64,000 nucleotides of DNA. Origin: Pelodera strongyloides (lineage: Eukaryota; Nematoda; Chromadorea; Rhabditida; Rhabditidae). Each line of letters opens with the position of its first letter. The first letter of the stretch is position 1. The translations under genes were made by a program, and so were the position numbers. A model generated the notes under the pieces. It saw nothing but the letters and a program-made list of their open reading frames with translations, made no database searches and had not been told where the DNA came from. Below, piece after piece: positions 49,876-62,334 of this stretch. The DNA lies in assembly GCA_036852015.1 (NCBI GenBank), contig JAANDG010000026.1, positions 310,001 through 374,000 on the forward strand, given 5' to 3'.

Positions 49876-51962
49876 TCATTCTTTAAATTCTAGTGCAATT
49901 TCGCCGGTAACCGTCAAATCATAGTCACAGTGTTGCTGTCCCCTCAGGTTCCGTTTTAACTTTCTTTTTTATATAAAAAAGAAGCATACGAGATGCGTCC
50001 CTTGACACTAAAGTAACAAATCCATAATAAGTAAGCGGCAATGACTGTTTTTATTTATCATTGTCTGTCTTTCATTATTCACAAATCCTACATCATTTTT
50101 GTGCTTCCAAAATTTTCTAATTATGTATGTATTATTTACTTTGCGTTTTCGGGGTGGTTGCAGAGATTTGTGGATTTGTCCCACATTTATTGAATGTTAA
50201 ATATTTGTGTGTCTTTATTTGTTGTATTTTATTTCCTATTTTTCTGCCCTTTTTGGGATTGCCTTTGTAAGTTTTCTGTCCTTTTCTCTTCTTTCTTACT
50301 GATGTTTCTGTCAGATTGGGTCAGCGTTGTATACATAATTTGCATTACTTTTTGTGGTTCTTCAGTCCTTTGATTTTTTGCGTGTTTTTACATTTTCTTT
50401 CAACTTTGATCTCATTGTGAAACTACCTTCTGCTGATATATTTGTTGTCCCAGCTGTTTCTTTGAACTCTTTCCTGAAGAATTCGATTTTCATCACCTCA
50501 CACCTATTGACTGATTCTATATTTTTTGTTCTGATTTTTTTTTACTTGTTATTGTGTGCTAAATATTGAGTGCGCGCAACGTCCACTGTCATTTGTGGGT
50601 TCATTGTTAACTCCTTTTATTACTGTTTTTTTAATAATATGCTGAAAGCGAAACGTAGTACTTGTTGTATTGCTGTGTATATTCCCTTATTTGAGCGCTT
50701 TCGGTATGCGATCCAATTTATCATGTTAAAGAAAATTATCGTAGAAACGTCACCGTGTCAATATGTGTTGTTTAATTTACCTCTTCTGTTCTATTTATTG
50801 AATCGTAATTTTTTTTTTGCTTTAAATTGATAATTACTAATTATGCCGACTTTCCGGTCGGCTGAGTGAAAATCTCATTTCTAACCCAGCTATACCCAAT
50901 CAGCGCATAACGGATTAGTCTTTATTTACTGTTCGTGTCACTAAATACATAGTCTCCATTATTACTTCTTTATATCATTGTATGAATTCTTTTTCATAAA
51001 ATCTCTTCTCTCGCATCATCAAAATTTCGTGCTCTCGATTAGATATAACTGTCGTTTCAATTTTTTACGGTCAGCACTTTTGTACACGTATTTTTGAAGT
51101 ACCTTATTAGTGAACATCAATTGTAGTACCCTTCCAAATACTATTTGTACTCTGCAATTTGCTGTATGTGATATTATGTCAAAGAAATTATGCTAAATAA
51201 ACATAAATGATAAAATATGCCGTGGTTGCAATCGACATTTTAAGACTGAACTGTATTCAACATGAAATAGAAGAAATCACTCAATAATGGAATGCCACAT
51301 TTATCATTGAGTTATGTTCAACTGACGTAGTTGCAAAAAGCTAAAATATTTTTTCTGCAAATCAAAATAAGTGAAAATAAATCTTTCCTAAACGAATGAG
51401 AACCGTGCGAATGACCCGAATCGACTGCTCTTATTAGCAAAAATTCAAACGGAAGATTAAATAGTAAACAATCGATTATTCTCAATAAATTATTGAATAC
51501 GTAACGAAATGGGCGAAAAGTATAATTAGAAAAGAGATCATCGCCTAGGATGAATATAAACTAAAATTACAATAAGCAGGACCGGGTGGGAAGAGGCAGT
51601 TATAATATCAATCATGCATACCATGCGCTATGACCTAATACACGCATCTGTCTATTTGTAGGAAAAATATGGATTTGAGAGAAAAAAAAACAATTAACGC
51701 TGTGAGTTTGAATGTCATACGAAAACAGTGTCACAGGCTAAAAACAACATCGTACGCCAAGAAGAAGGGAAATAATGCATGAAGAAACTCAGACAAACGA
51801 TAAACTCATACTTCAAGATAGTACATTTTTACGGTTAGTAATAATAGTCGGATAACTATAGATTGAACATAAATGGTGTTTCAATAAACACCATATATTA
51901 GAAACGAACATTGCCAACTAAAGGGTCTTGGGTTAATTACCATAGTTGTTAATTAATTGAAT
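49876..51962. other. convergent 3' flanks of CAP-G (+) and FPGS (-)
   Basis: AT-rich with no exon chain. The two genes end about 2.1 kb apart and face each other; both 3' UTRs must lie here. Confidence 0.65.
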
Positions 51963-54900
51963 TCATGGAACTGACAATTCAGGATCAAGTACCGAAACGA
52001 CAGCACCGACAAGATGGAGACTTCCAGTCACTAAGACATCAAGTGATTCCGTCGAAGACCGATCGCGAAGGAATTCAATCGCCTTTTCCACAGATGGCAT
52101 CACCATACATTTCTAAATACGACCTCAATAACACGTATTCAAAAATTTACTAAGGCTCACTTACGTAACGGACCCTTTTGTTGTCTTCTCTTTAATACAT
52201 CGTTTTTTTTTAATCTTCTATTTTTTCTATAGTAAAGATTTATACATAAAATGTACCGTCGAGGCTCTAAACACGATAAGCAACAACTCACAGTATTCGG
52301 ATTACAAGTGGTCCTCCAAAAATCACAATTCTGCTCACTTCGAGTGATTTGTGCGGAAAAGTCCTGATTGAAATTGGTCATATCTGACTTCTTGTCCTTG
52401 ACTCCCTGAGTGCGAACCACGGCCGGGCAAAATATGGCGTAGTCAAAAGGAAGATCCTACAATAATCACAATATTCACTGACAGATATACACTTAACAGG
52501 CAACTAAAGTGTACGCGACAGTCTCTTATGAACGTACCAGATCAAGTGCTTTGAATTTCGAAAGAAAGGAAAGTATATGCTCTAAAGTAACTTCTCCAAC
52601 ATTACCTTCAGCTGTGGCAGGAGATTCGCAGGGTTTCTGTCAGCAGTGCAATGGAAGACTAAAGCTCGTTTCCTGTCCGAGATCAAATTTGCCTCCTTCG
52701 TGAACCACAAGGCGCACATCTAAAAATTATGAATGAAAGACCGTTCTTATCAAAAATGCTAACTGCCTATCAGCTGTACATAAGATCCGATAGGACATTA
52801 AGTTACTTAAGGTTAAACTTGCAAAAACTAACCTCGATACTCTTCGGGGTGTGTGCTCCATCAAGGAAGAACGAGGCAAATGGAGCGTGGATAGTCTGAC
52901 TTCTTCCCGGCCAGTGACAACTGAAAACATTGCATTTACCTTTTCGATCACATTTCCGCCTAGTGCCCGCTGCATGCCAATTCACGCAATATGGTTTCCG
53001 GTACAATCCTAGGCGACACCTCACCAAAAAGGCAGTAGAGGAGAAAATTATTAGGCTAAAAGACGAATTGATGTCTCGAGCAGGTTGTCTACCGGTCATA
53101 CTGCACTGAAGTCTTACTCAGCATTATCTCCCAGTGTCTCCATTTTGGCTCTCTCATCGAAAGGCAATAGTTTCATACATGGCCATTTGTATGTACATAT
53201 ACATGTAAACTCACTGTTCAATGGCGCTGTGCAGCAAACGAGGAACAACGAATGGTTGGCCAGGCGTCCAGAGTGAAGAGTCAGTAAACTTGACCAATTC
53301 TGAAGAAACTACGATCAAGTTGCACAAGGGTACATTGAGACAACAAAATAAGCATGCTTCGAATAATGTAGAACTAGGGAACTCGGCCCACTAGTTACAA
53401 TGAGAATTCAACGGATGAAAATTTTGCCTGCAACTAGTGTAGCTTTGTTTGATTTCCGGGCAGTGCACAATGTACATACGTGTGTTGGTTACACCTCGGT
53501 GATAAAGTATTTGGCCGATACTTGCCGTTGTAATCAATTTACAATCAATGTACTTACAGGAATTTAATATATATTCTATACTTGAAGTAAACGTCTAATA
53601 CAAGACCTGATTGAAAACTGATTAATTTAGGCAATTAGTGTTCCTAAGCAATTAGTGATTTGAAAACTACATGCGCAGAAATCTTAATTTAGTTTCAACC
53701 CTATAAGTAAAAATTCACGTACTCTCAAATGTTTTGGTAGGAACCCTCGATAAAATCTACCTTCATTTCCAGTCTCTCTCAACCAGGTTCTGACCAACTG
53801 AAGCGCCAGTGCGATATTCACCTTCTGATGTTCGCCTGAGATTCCGGCCCGAAGAGGTCCAGCGAATTCGTAGGCAGTCAGAGCGGGTACCTGAGCCAGC
53901 TCCTTGATCTGAACAATAGGACTACACTGGAAAGATAAAGAGTACATTTATATTTACACACGATTATAACTGGCAAATATGAGAAGAGAAATGGCAAAAC
54001 AAGATCCAGGTCAAGAGTTAGAAACAGCCGGCAGCACACTGTCAACAGAGAAAAAGAAATACCTTCAACTCGGTGGCTCTTTTCTTCATTACTTTTAATG
54101 TTTCAGGCACGATGTCTGATACAATAGCAGGGACTCCGTGCTTGAAGATTCCCGCCTGTAAATAATACATACAATGCCATAAGAATAAACGTTCATCAAC
54201 TAAAGCCAACTTCACCAAAAACTTACTTTATGCCAGGCGATTTCCTCCAGTGAATGTCCGAGAATTGAAGTATGGTCGAAATCGAGGGTGGTCACGCCAC
54301 AAACCTTTGGACGCCTAAAGAATACACCCTGTTTAAATGATCACTTGGTTGTGATAGATTTCATGCTATTTGAAGGATGTGAACGAAAACGGCAATTTGC
54401 TACGAACACACTGGCGAGAAGCTTAGAAACAAACCAGAAAATACCCACTACAACCAAAGAAAGATCAATCCGATAGCATTGGTGCAGTATACATAAGAAA
54501 ATCGCTGAAACACTTACCTAACAACATTGGTGCAATCGTACTGTCCACCAATTCCAACTTCAATTATGGCGACATCAACCTAAACAACAATTCTAGAATC
54601 AAAATAATTAAGAAAGAAAACAAACGAGAACAGAGGCAATATTCAAAATTCCGATTCCCTCGGGGAAATAGTCCCGGGGAAAGAGAATAGCATTCTAATG
54701 TGAGAGACCCAGAGAAAAAGACGGGGAATTCCCCATGGGGAATTGAGTGGTGAATATGGCCTCAGTATAAAACGCGTACAAGAAGAGTAAATCACATTCC
54801 GAACCTTTTCTTGAATGAAGATATCCATGGCCATTATCGTGAGAAATTTGAAGTAGGGCGGCATGTGCATTTCTGGGTTGCGTTCCACCTAAAATGAAGA

Positions 54901-56560
54901 TGACTCATGCTGGTGTCAAAGTAAGAGACTGCTCAATATGTGTTTGCCTCCTAATGCAATTACGACAGCAATGTAAGAGGTACCGGACCGCTTTGCATAC
55001 TCGCTCGTAAGTACTGAAGAAGCCCTCGGCGAATGCTTCTTCGGATATGGGATGGCCGTCAATTCTGATGCGCTCGCGAGCGTGCACAAGATGAGGGGAA
55101 CTGGAAAGAATCCAGTTAAAGAACGGCTTAATAACCGAGTACAACCTTAACCACTTCGGGGTCGGTTGTTGTTCGTTCTCTGACGGAGTAAAAAGTAGAT
55201 GGAGAAGTTGGACAAAACTTAGATACTAAAATAGGAACTACCTGTAAAATCCGGTTTTAAACCCCATTGACCTGAGCATCACTTCAGTAAAAGCACACGT
55301 CGATCCTTTACCCTTCGTTCCGCTCACATGAATAACGTTCAGAGCGTCCAAGTCATCTGGCTGTAACAATTAAATAAGCTCACAACGAACACAAAGTGGT
55401 GTATTGGACGTACTTCATTGTATGATTTGCTTAAGTTGAGATAACAATTAACACAACATTTACGGTCTAGGCGATGCCTAGAACCTTAGGGCAAAGGAAC
55501 TTCAGGCAGTCACAATAAACTAACCGTAATGCCGACGGCATTGAGCATTCTGTTTGTCTCTGGAATATTCTGTTCTTGCATTTGATGTCGCAATCCCCTT
55601 ATCTTCTGAAGAGTCAGTGCATTGCTCTGTAGCGAATTCAACTTGACGATGGCAGCCTGGAAAATGCCTTTTTCCCTCAATATTCTCTGAAAGTCAACAG
55701 TCGTTCAAGGCACCAACAATGCCTAGCTTCATTTGCAACTCATAACATGTGCTGTGCTCACTTCAGTATAGAAACGTGGCATAGTTCTAGATTTCTAATA
55801 ATTTGCAACACCAAGAGAATACAAACTACAAACATCAAACTACACATACCTCATAGAGTGAATGTGGCGGTGAATCGGGAGTCATTTGAGTGAAATTGGA
55901 TGAAGTCTGACGGAGACACGGAGTGTTTGAGGTTGAACAAACGGGGCGAACTGATGGAATAGGCAGATGTGGAACAGAAAGAAACGTGGTTCGTCGGATC
56001 TAAAATGGCAAATAGAAAAAAAACATAAATCAATCGAGCGCTTCAATTCATAACAGTAAGGTTTTGTTAATGTAAGACTTAAAAAAAAACTGGTACAGCA
56101 AAAGTCAGGAATAAAAAGACAAATATTTGCAGACTTTTGTATTGAATGGGCATAGCAACTCTAGGCTTAATGACGCGGTGTCGTTTTCGTATTATAGAAC
56201 CCTATTCTATAATGAATGTAACATTCATTAGATAATTTCTCAGAACCAAGAACGAGCAATAATAATCGATAGATCTGTGAAACATGAAACAATCCTTGGC
56301 ACGTGCACACATAGCAACCGAGAGATATTCGAATGAACGACAGTAAAAGAGAGGACTCCAATTTGGTCGACACAGAGAACGATCACAATTGACACAGAGA
56401 ATGATCACGTGCTGAAACCAAGTGCAAACATATCGAAATAGAGGGGAGTAATGACTACATATACTGTGCGCAAGTAACGAAACGCAAAAAAAGTAAACCT
56501 GACCTGGCAACGGATGTTATTCGTAGTCGGTTGCCTGACCCGATTGATAAGCGACCGCAT
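51963..56560 (-). CDS. FPGS: folylpolyglutamate synthase, mitochondrial/cytosolic, 568 aa
   Basis: Fifteen exons on the minus strand: 56560-56504, 55999-55850, 55656-55525, 55360-55242, 55100-55001, 54888-54805, 54579-54518, 54314-54227, 54155-54063, 53926-53723, 53105-53005, 52920-52833, 52719-52606, 52456-52292, 52112-51963. All phases agree and the length matches mammalian mitochondrial FPGS. It adds glutamates to folates, ATP-dependent, trapping them in cell and mitochondrion. Motifs: ATP loop [97 protein letters not shown] and C-terminal [13 protein letters not shown]. The first 57 residues are Arg/Ser/Thr-rich without acids, a mitochondrial presequence; Met58 (55885) gives a cytosolic form. 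The exon 53105-53005 is the least conserved. A TTTTCAG acceptor lies 56 nt before the ATG. Confidence 0.93.
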
Positions 56561-56804
56561 CACAGAGCCAGAGGTCAGATGCAATAACTCGACAATCAAG
56601 TAATTACCCAAGCAACCTGAAAATCATTAAACGGTCAAAGGTTACTCCAAAAAAACCTAAGATCACAAACAATAATACTCATGCCCTGTAATGATTACAG
56701 GACTCAAAGGAACACAAAGGTTTAATATATATGACTCTAAATCATTCAAGAAGACTTATGTTTTGTTATACATGTGGCGGTTCTTCTGAAAAAGTGGGAT
56801 GATA

Positions 56805-57187
56805 GACTGAATAAACTGCTGAGAAACAAAAGAACAAACGAACGAGCTGATAAGAAAATTGAAACAAAATCTCACTGCAACACTGACGGAGAAGATCTCG
56901 TGGAAAAGAATGTCGCAACTTGTGGACGACGAAATAAGAAAAGGTGACCATTGCGATGCTAATAAGCTGATACCGATACACATAGCGAAGTTCAAACTAA
57001 TGGTAAGAACAAGTGAATGTGATAAGCAACGCAGCCCAGATGAGATTAAACAACTTGAACGTGAAAGTGAACTTAAGCCGGTAGCACACACCACACAATA
57101 AACGTACCAGTTTAAAGCAAGGCACCTTGAAGAGAAGTTCAATAAAACAGCAGTAACCAGAGTCAGATTGAAACTGCAACTGTAGCA
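56805..57187 (+). pseudogene. coding-like segment with one internal stop, unidentified
   Basis: One plus-strand frame is open from about 56814 to a TAA at 57099-57101 and then stays open in the same frame to a TAG near 57187. The residues are mixed and charged (for example MSQLVDDEIRKGDH and DEIKQLERESELKP), unlike random AT-rich translation. The opposite strand carries a 167-residue ORF (57259-56756) rich in Ser, Cys, Leu and Phe, which is what antisense of such a sequence looks like. No family is recognised. It may be a decayed mobile-element or gene fragment lying between FPGS and Mpv17. Confidence 0.28.
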
Positions 57188-57911
57188 ATGGATAAAACAC
57201 GCAAAGGCACAGTTAATGATTAAACATCTTTTATTACAAAAACAAATAACGGTTAACAAAGAAAATAAACAGTACCAACGACAAATTTGTAAAATCTAGT
57301 CTACCTACAAAAAATCCTACGGACTAGGCGAACACCGATGTTGAGCCCGCACGGCGGCTCCGGCTATATAAGCGTGTGTGTGAACAAGCTACTCTACGTA
57401 AGTAGATACAAACAATCCTCGTTTCCACACATGTGACATAAACTTCACTTACTCGATAATTTTATAGCTAGCACAGTTATAACTAGCAAGACGAAAAAAG
57501 TTCAACCCAAATGGTGCTTTATGGCGTGCCTGGCAAAAAAATATCCCATTTACAATCAGCTTTAAATTGGCACCTCACACATAAGAGAGGTATGAGTGTT
57601 GTGAGAAGAACTTAATCCTACAAGCTTCACCAAATCTACTATCGACATTCCACAAAATTTAAATGGTGTTTTCACGAAAACAAAAAAAAATGAGTCATAC
57701 ACATACACGCTCAAATGGAAAGTATTGAAATAAAAGACACACCGATAGTAACACTCGGGCAGGGCGGTCAAGCGAATACCCGCAAAAGACTAGCTCTGTA
57801 CCATGATGTTTATAAAGATCGCATCGAAAGAAATCCATGAGTAATCGTGGCTAAGTGAACAAAAAAAAATAGGTAAATGTAGAAGAAAGAAAACAACTTA
57901 ATGTTTCCTTA

Positions 57912-59196
57912 TCATTCGATTCGATAAGCATGATCAGCTATATCAGGCGATCCCGTGGGCAATTTCTTCTGAGTTTTCCACGACAAATAGCAGTTCCAGA
58001 ATAGTCCGGCCACTTGAGTAACAACCACTCTTTGGTTGAGAGGAACCAACGAGAAGTTGACGGCTTGCACACAAGGCCAGTACTAAAAATTGCATGAAAG
58101 TGAATAAAATAAAGTGAATATTTACCACGCTATTAATTTTAACAGCGTTGGTGGGGGGTATGAGCCCCTACGTGAATCGAACCGGCGACATTTGCATGGG
58201 GATCACTAAACCACCAGACGGCTTTTTTGTTGTACTCATCAGAACAAAACGTTTAGGAAAAAACTGACCATTAAACTTGAGCTCCACACTGGCCACCAAT
58301 CGTGCTTCATCATATCAAATGAGTCTCGACTGCTAAATCCTTCCAGAATACGCAGATTGAAAAGGACAACAGCATTGAAGATTGGCGAAAAGGTGGACTA
58401 AAACAATAACACTGTTGAATGAATACAATACTTCTATTGAAATGCAGATGTGAACTTAAAGAATCAAATGGTATTTATAAAATGCCCGTTCACGAATACC
58501 TCAATAAAACGGATCTTCCGATTTTTTAAAACTCATAGTAATGCTAACCTGGTCCACTGCAAGTCGCTTGAATGGAACGAGTCGTTTGTTTGCACAATTT
58601 ATCCGTTCCAAGACAACAAACCATCTGTTCAGAATGGGAGCCTAGAACTATTTACGTTAAAATAAGCAAAAAAAGTCCGCCAGTGTTTGATCAAGCGCGT
58701 TGCCTGAAGGAACCAATGAAAGATGTTCGATTTCATCGCAAACGATGTTTTCACTATTTTTGTTCAATACCCTAACGTACATCTTACATACATAACAACT
58801 TAACGATCGCCAAATAATGAAGGAACGTACAATAAAAAATCCGGAAAGAACAAAGAAGCGTCCAGTCCTAGCGAAGTCGTACTCCTCAAACGTCCGTCTT
58901 TCGATAACACATTGTGAAAGCGCATCACCACCACCAGCAATTATTGCTAAAAGTAAAAGTAAGCGTAAATATCACCCGATTCTTATCAACGACAGGCAAG
59001 TGTTCTTACATGATTATCCGAATAACCATAGCATACATATTTTAGTTAGAAGAGCGGTTAAGTTTAGTCGCCCACAAATAAATGAAATATCTAACTAGTA
59101 AATACTGTACTTAAACAACTTGCCTGATGATACGGATTGAACTAACAAAGGTCTCCTATTCAAGTGTGCTATATAAGCTCGGAAAATTCCGGCCAT
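57912..59196 (-). CDS. MPV17: Mpv17/PMP22-family inner mitochondrial membrane protein, 193 aa
   Basis: Five exons on the minus strand, 59196-59124, 58946-58831, 58641-58549, 58397-58269 and 58082-57912, give a complete protein of the family's usual size. Order of motifs: start [35 protein letters not shown] and the conserved [38 protein letters not shown]; the signature [18 protein letters not shown]; and [10 protein letters not shown] near the end, closest to Mpv17 itself. Four hydrophobic segments are expected. Mpv17 forms a non-selective channel in the inner mitochondrial membrane and its loss depletes mitochondrial DNA through nucleotide shortage. The first intron starts with GC (AG|GCAAGT), not GT. 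A TTTCAG acceptor lies 11 nt before the ATG. FPGS follows 1.35 kb downstream on the same strand. Confidence 0.94.
58137..58225 (-). mobile_element. tRNA-derived SINE head in the last Mpv17 intron
   Basis: On the minus strand TGGTTTAGTGATCCCC (A box) and GGTTCGATTCACG (B box) stand about 30 nt apart, preceded by GCCGTCTGG, as in a tRNA. The acceptor stem is not restored. It sits wholly in the intron between 58082 and 58269. Confidence 0.6.
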
Positions 59197-59679
59197 TACC
59201 GCAAGTCCTGAAATAAATAATAAAAAAAGTATAAAAAATCGACCACCCAGCCCAGGTAAAGTCTAAATATTGCTAAACGAAATTAAAGCAATCAAGTCAT
59301 ATTATAAAGTGCAACAGGGAAAAAGCAAAAACTTAAAAATGGAAATGAAAATAGTTTGTAGTTCTTTGGCTTTCCACTAATAAAAGACAATTACTATACA
59401 AAAAAAACACAGATAACTGGTCAAAGTAAATGGGAAGTGCACAATTTCAACAAGGTCGAATGAAAACTTAATACCACAGCAATGCAGCAATACAAGTCCG
59501 TTCAAAAAAAAGTGCGAGTGTTTGGTGATCTTCAAAGTGCAAAACAACAACGAAGATTACGAAGAAAAACAAGAGTTCTCATATTGCTTCGCCGCTAGTG
59601 TGCACTTTTTGAATGCACTGCGTCTCTGTATACCCTGCTTGTCTGTGTAAAAATAGAGCAATTTGAAAGAGAGCATCGA

Positions 59680-60380
59680 ATAGAATGCGGCCCACCAAAA
59701 AAATTTATTGTTGCGAGCGTTGATCATTGTTACCGAAAACGAGAACAAACCTGCGCATTTTTCAAATTGCTGAAATATTCAAATTATAGAATTCATATTA
59801 CAGAAAGAACACTATACTTGGTGACAGAAATCCCGATCGAAATCCTTCCTAAAATCTCTTATTCCATAAAACTAACCACAGTATAAGAACAATAATAATA
59901 ATCAAATCCCTTTGTTATCACAAATAATTTTAAACATAACACAAAAAAAGCCTAATAAAACATCGTAATAGACACTGTTCAAATCAACGAAGAAGAATAA
60001 TGCTATCCAAATAATGTAAATGAGCAAAGTGTATGTATACACAAAACTGGTACACATGGTTAATATAAGTAGAAAGACATCGGCAAATTCCGGAGTATTT
60101 TGTGAAAGAAATACCAATTGTCACGGTAACAAGAGTCGTAACACTATCGACCGGTAATGCGACTCGCAATAATTTCCAGCAATGCTACATGACTACTAAT
60201 GATAATAGTAAAGATAAACACTGATAAGTAACATAAATGAGCAAAGTGTGTATATAAATAAAACTTAACACACATAAAACGGAAGACAGACTAATAACTG
60301 CACTATTATAACACATTGTTAAAGCAAAAAGACCTGTCGACGGGTAACAAGAATACTAACAATTGTCATTTGATGAGACC
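59680..60380. repeat. dispersed repeat, copies A and B
   Basis: The segment 59680-60220 shares ordered landmarks with 62830-63290, such as GCGAGCGTTGATCATTGTTACCGAAAA, AAGAACAATAATAATAA and AAAACTGGT, over several hundred bases, diverged and with indels. A further partial copy (60225-60380) repeats the portion from AATGAGCAAAGTGTG onward. Confidence 0.6.
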
Positions 60381-60494
60381 AACTAACGATAGATGATAAC
60401 TACTATACATTATGCGGTTCTATTTTCGTTTATCGGTAAGAAGGACTAACCGTAAACTCATAGGTAAACACGACTATTAAGAACATTAAGGTAA

Positions 60495-60496
<2 letters not shown>

Positions 60497-60559
<63 letters not shown>
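60497..60559. repeat. long poly(A) tract
   Basis: Two runs of A (about 27 and 34) separated by GAAC. It could be the tail of a retrotransposed sequence, though nothing recognisable precedes it; length may be unreliable in assembly. Confidence 0.9.
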
Positions 60560-60561
<2 letters not shown>

Positions 60562-60879
60562 ACAAAATTAAGGTAATATAACAACAAAACAATTCAGGCC
60601 GAACAACTGCAAAGAAAATCATTTTGGTGATGTATATAATAAACACTCAATCGTAGAAATTAATTCAAGGGAAAAGCAAAGGTGATTTCGAAATCATCAC
60701 GTAATAAACTGCCGTAGTCTACTTTAAGGTGGTTAAGCAGTAACCCCCAAACAGAACAGCACATTTATGAACTTGGGCCACTGTGAAGATTAAAAAAAGC
60801 TTGTCGTAATTTCTGTACCCAACTGCCTGGTTCGGGAGACCGCGCAGCAGGATTTTCTGAAGAAAGATTGAAACATAGG

Positions 60880-62093
60880 GACAGTCTCATATGGCCGTTG
60901 GTCTCGATTTTTGGATCCGAATGGAATCCCGGTGACGACAGCAAATCGACTGCAGAGATGGGCACTCTACATCAGAAGCTTCGATTTCAAGATCGTTTTC
61001 AAACCAACCAGTGAGATGGGCTGTGCGGATGTCTTGTCAAGATTGATCCCGAAGTACACAGGATCTACGGAGGACGTGGTGGTAGCGAGTGTGGAAGTCG
61101 ATGGATACGCCAATCTACATCGTGGAACCATCGCGGCGCTGCCGGTGACAGCCAGGATGATTCAAGAGGTTACCGCAGAGGACAAGACATTGCAAGTCGT
61201 ATTGGAATCTCACAAGACTGGGAGTTGGCCGGTTAGTTCTAAAGACATTAAGCAATTCGAGAATAGAAAATTGTCGCTCTCGGAGGACAATGGAATCCTA
61301 ATGTGTGCGGAAAGAATGGTCATCCCCGTGACACTGAGAGGAAGGATTCTGAAACAGTTACACAATGGACACCAAGGAATCGTCAGGACGAAGTCGCTCG
61401 CTCGGAGGATGGTATACTGGCCAGGAATCGACGAGGACATCGAGAAGATGGTGAAGTCGTGTGCAAGCTGTATGAAAGCGCAGAAAGCGCCAGTGAAAAC
61501 AAATTTGAAATCGTGGAACAAGACAGAGAGGCCATGGCAGAGGGTTCACGCAGACTTCGCGGGACCGCTGGAAGGTAAATTTTACTTACTGGTAGTAGAT
61601 TCGTACAGTAAGTGGCCTAAACTTGTTTGTATGGGTGGGATTACATCCAACGCCACGATTGCCAATTTGAAGAAGATTTTCGCTCAGTTCGGTATGCCAG
61701 ACACACTGGTAACAGATAGTGGAACTCAGTTCGCGAGTGGAGAATACGCATTGTTCTGTGCAAAGAATGGGGTGGAGCACGTTCGCTCACCGCCATTCCA
61801 CCCTCAGTCGAATGGACCAGTGGAGAGGTTCGTCGACAGTTTTAAGCGGGCGCTGCTGAAGTTAAAAGGGGAGGGAAGCCCTGAAACTCCGGACGTCTTG
61901 GGATCCAATAAAGCCAAAGGCTAAAAAGAAGATGCTCAAGGATGTTCGTGTGGAGGCGCAGTTTAACAAGAAGCATGGTTGGCAATCAAAGGTTTTTCTT
62001 CCTGGAACCTTGGTAGATGTTCGTGACTACCGTAACCCGAGTAAGCCAACCTGGATAGAAGCGACTGCTGTGAAACATGGACTTCAATATTAA
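60880..62093 (+). pseudogene. Ty3/gypsy retrotransposon pol remnant: RNase H end and integrase
   Basis: The sequence opens within RNase H (PLVSIFGSE, then a one-base frame change, then GIPVTTANRLQRWALYIR and ADVLSRL). The integrase follows in one frame, 60911-61924: a zinc finger H..H...C..C (HNGHQG ... CASC), then the catalytic triad D (HADFAGP), D (VTDSGTQF), E (PVERFV). After that, a deletion and second frame change remove the end of the core, and the C-terminal part resumes at about 61903 (VFLPGTLVDVRDYR ... stop at 62093). Gag, protease and reverse transcriptase are absent. It is a dead 5'-truncated copy, although the integrase core itself is open and unbroken. Confidence 0.9.
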
Positions 62094-62334
62094 GCTCAAT
62101 ATCATGTTGAGTTTTTCGCTAAAAAGGGAGGTGTTATAGCGTATACCTAGGAATTAGCATTGTCTATGTATTTACAATCTAGTGAATTAGCAACTCATTA
62201 GCATAGGAGTGTGTTCCATAAATAGTAGCGCGCTAGGTGATGAGGGATCGATCTCATATCGAAACTCCTTTCGTCTCCAACTTTATCCGTGGTATACAAT
62301 AAACTCTACTTCTTACTACATTTGTGTCGCTTAC
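62094..62334 (+). mobile_element. polypurine tract and LTR-like end of the gypsy copy
   Basis: Just after the pol stop, AAAAAGGGAGG (62121-62131) fits the polypurine tract, and TGTTATAGCG at 62132 fits an LTR start. An AATAAA lies near 62298. If the LTR ends at ...TTACA (62334) it is about 203 bp. The 5' LTR is missing, so the end point cannot be confirmed by comparison. Confidence 0.55.

Larger units (their letters stand above)
59208..60879. other. intergenic, repeat-bearing
   Basis: Upstream of Mpv17; no exon chain. It contains copies of a dispersed repeat (59680-60380) and a long A-rich run. Confidence 0.6.

Noticed and set aside
61210..61780. Minus-strand and alternative-frame ORFs over the integrase
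   Set aside because: Shadows of the integrase reading frame.
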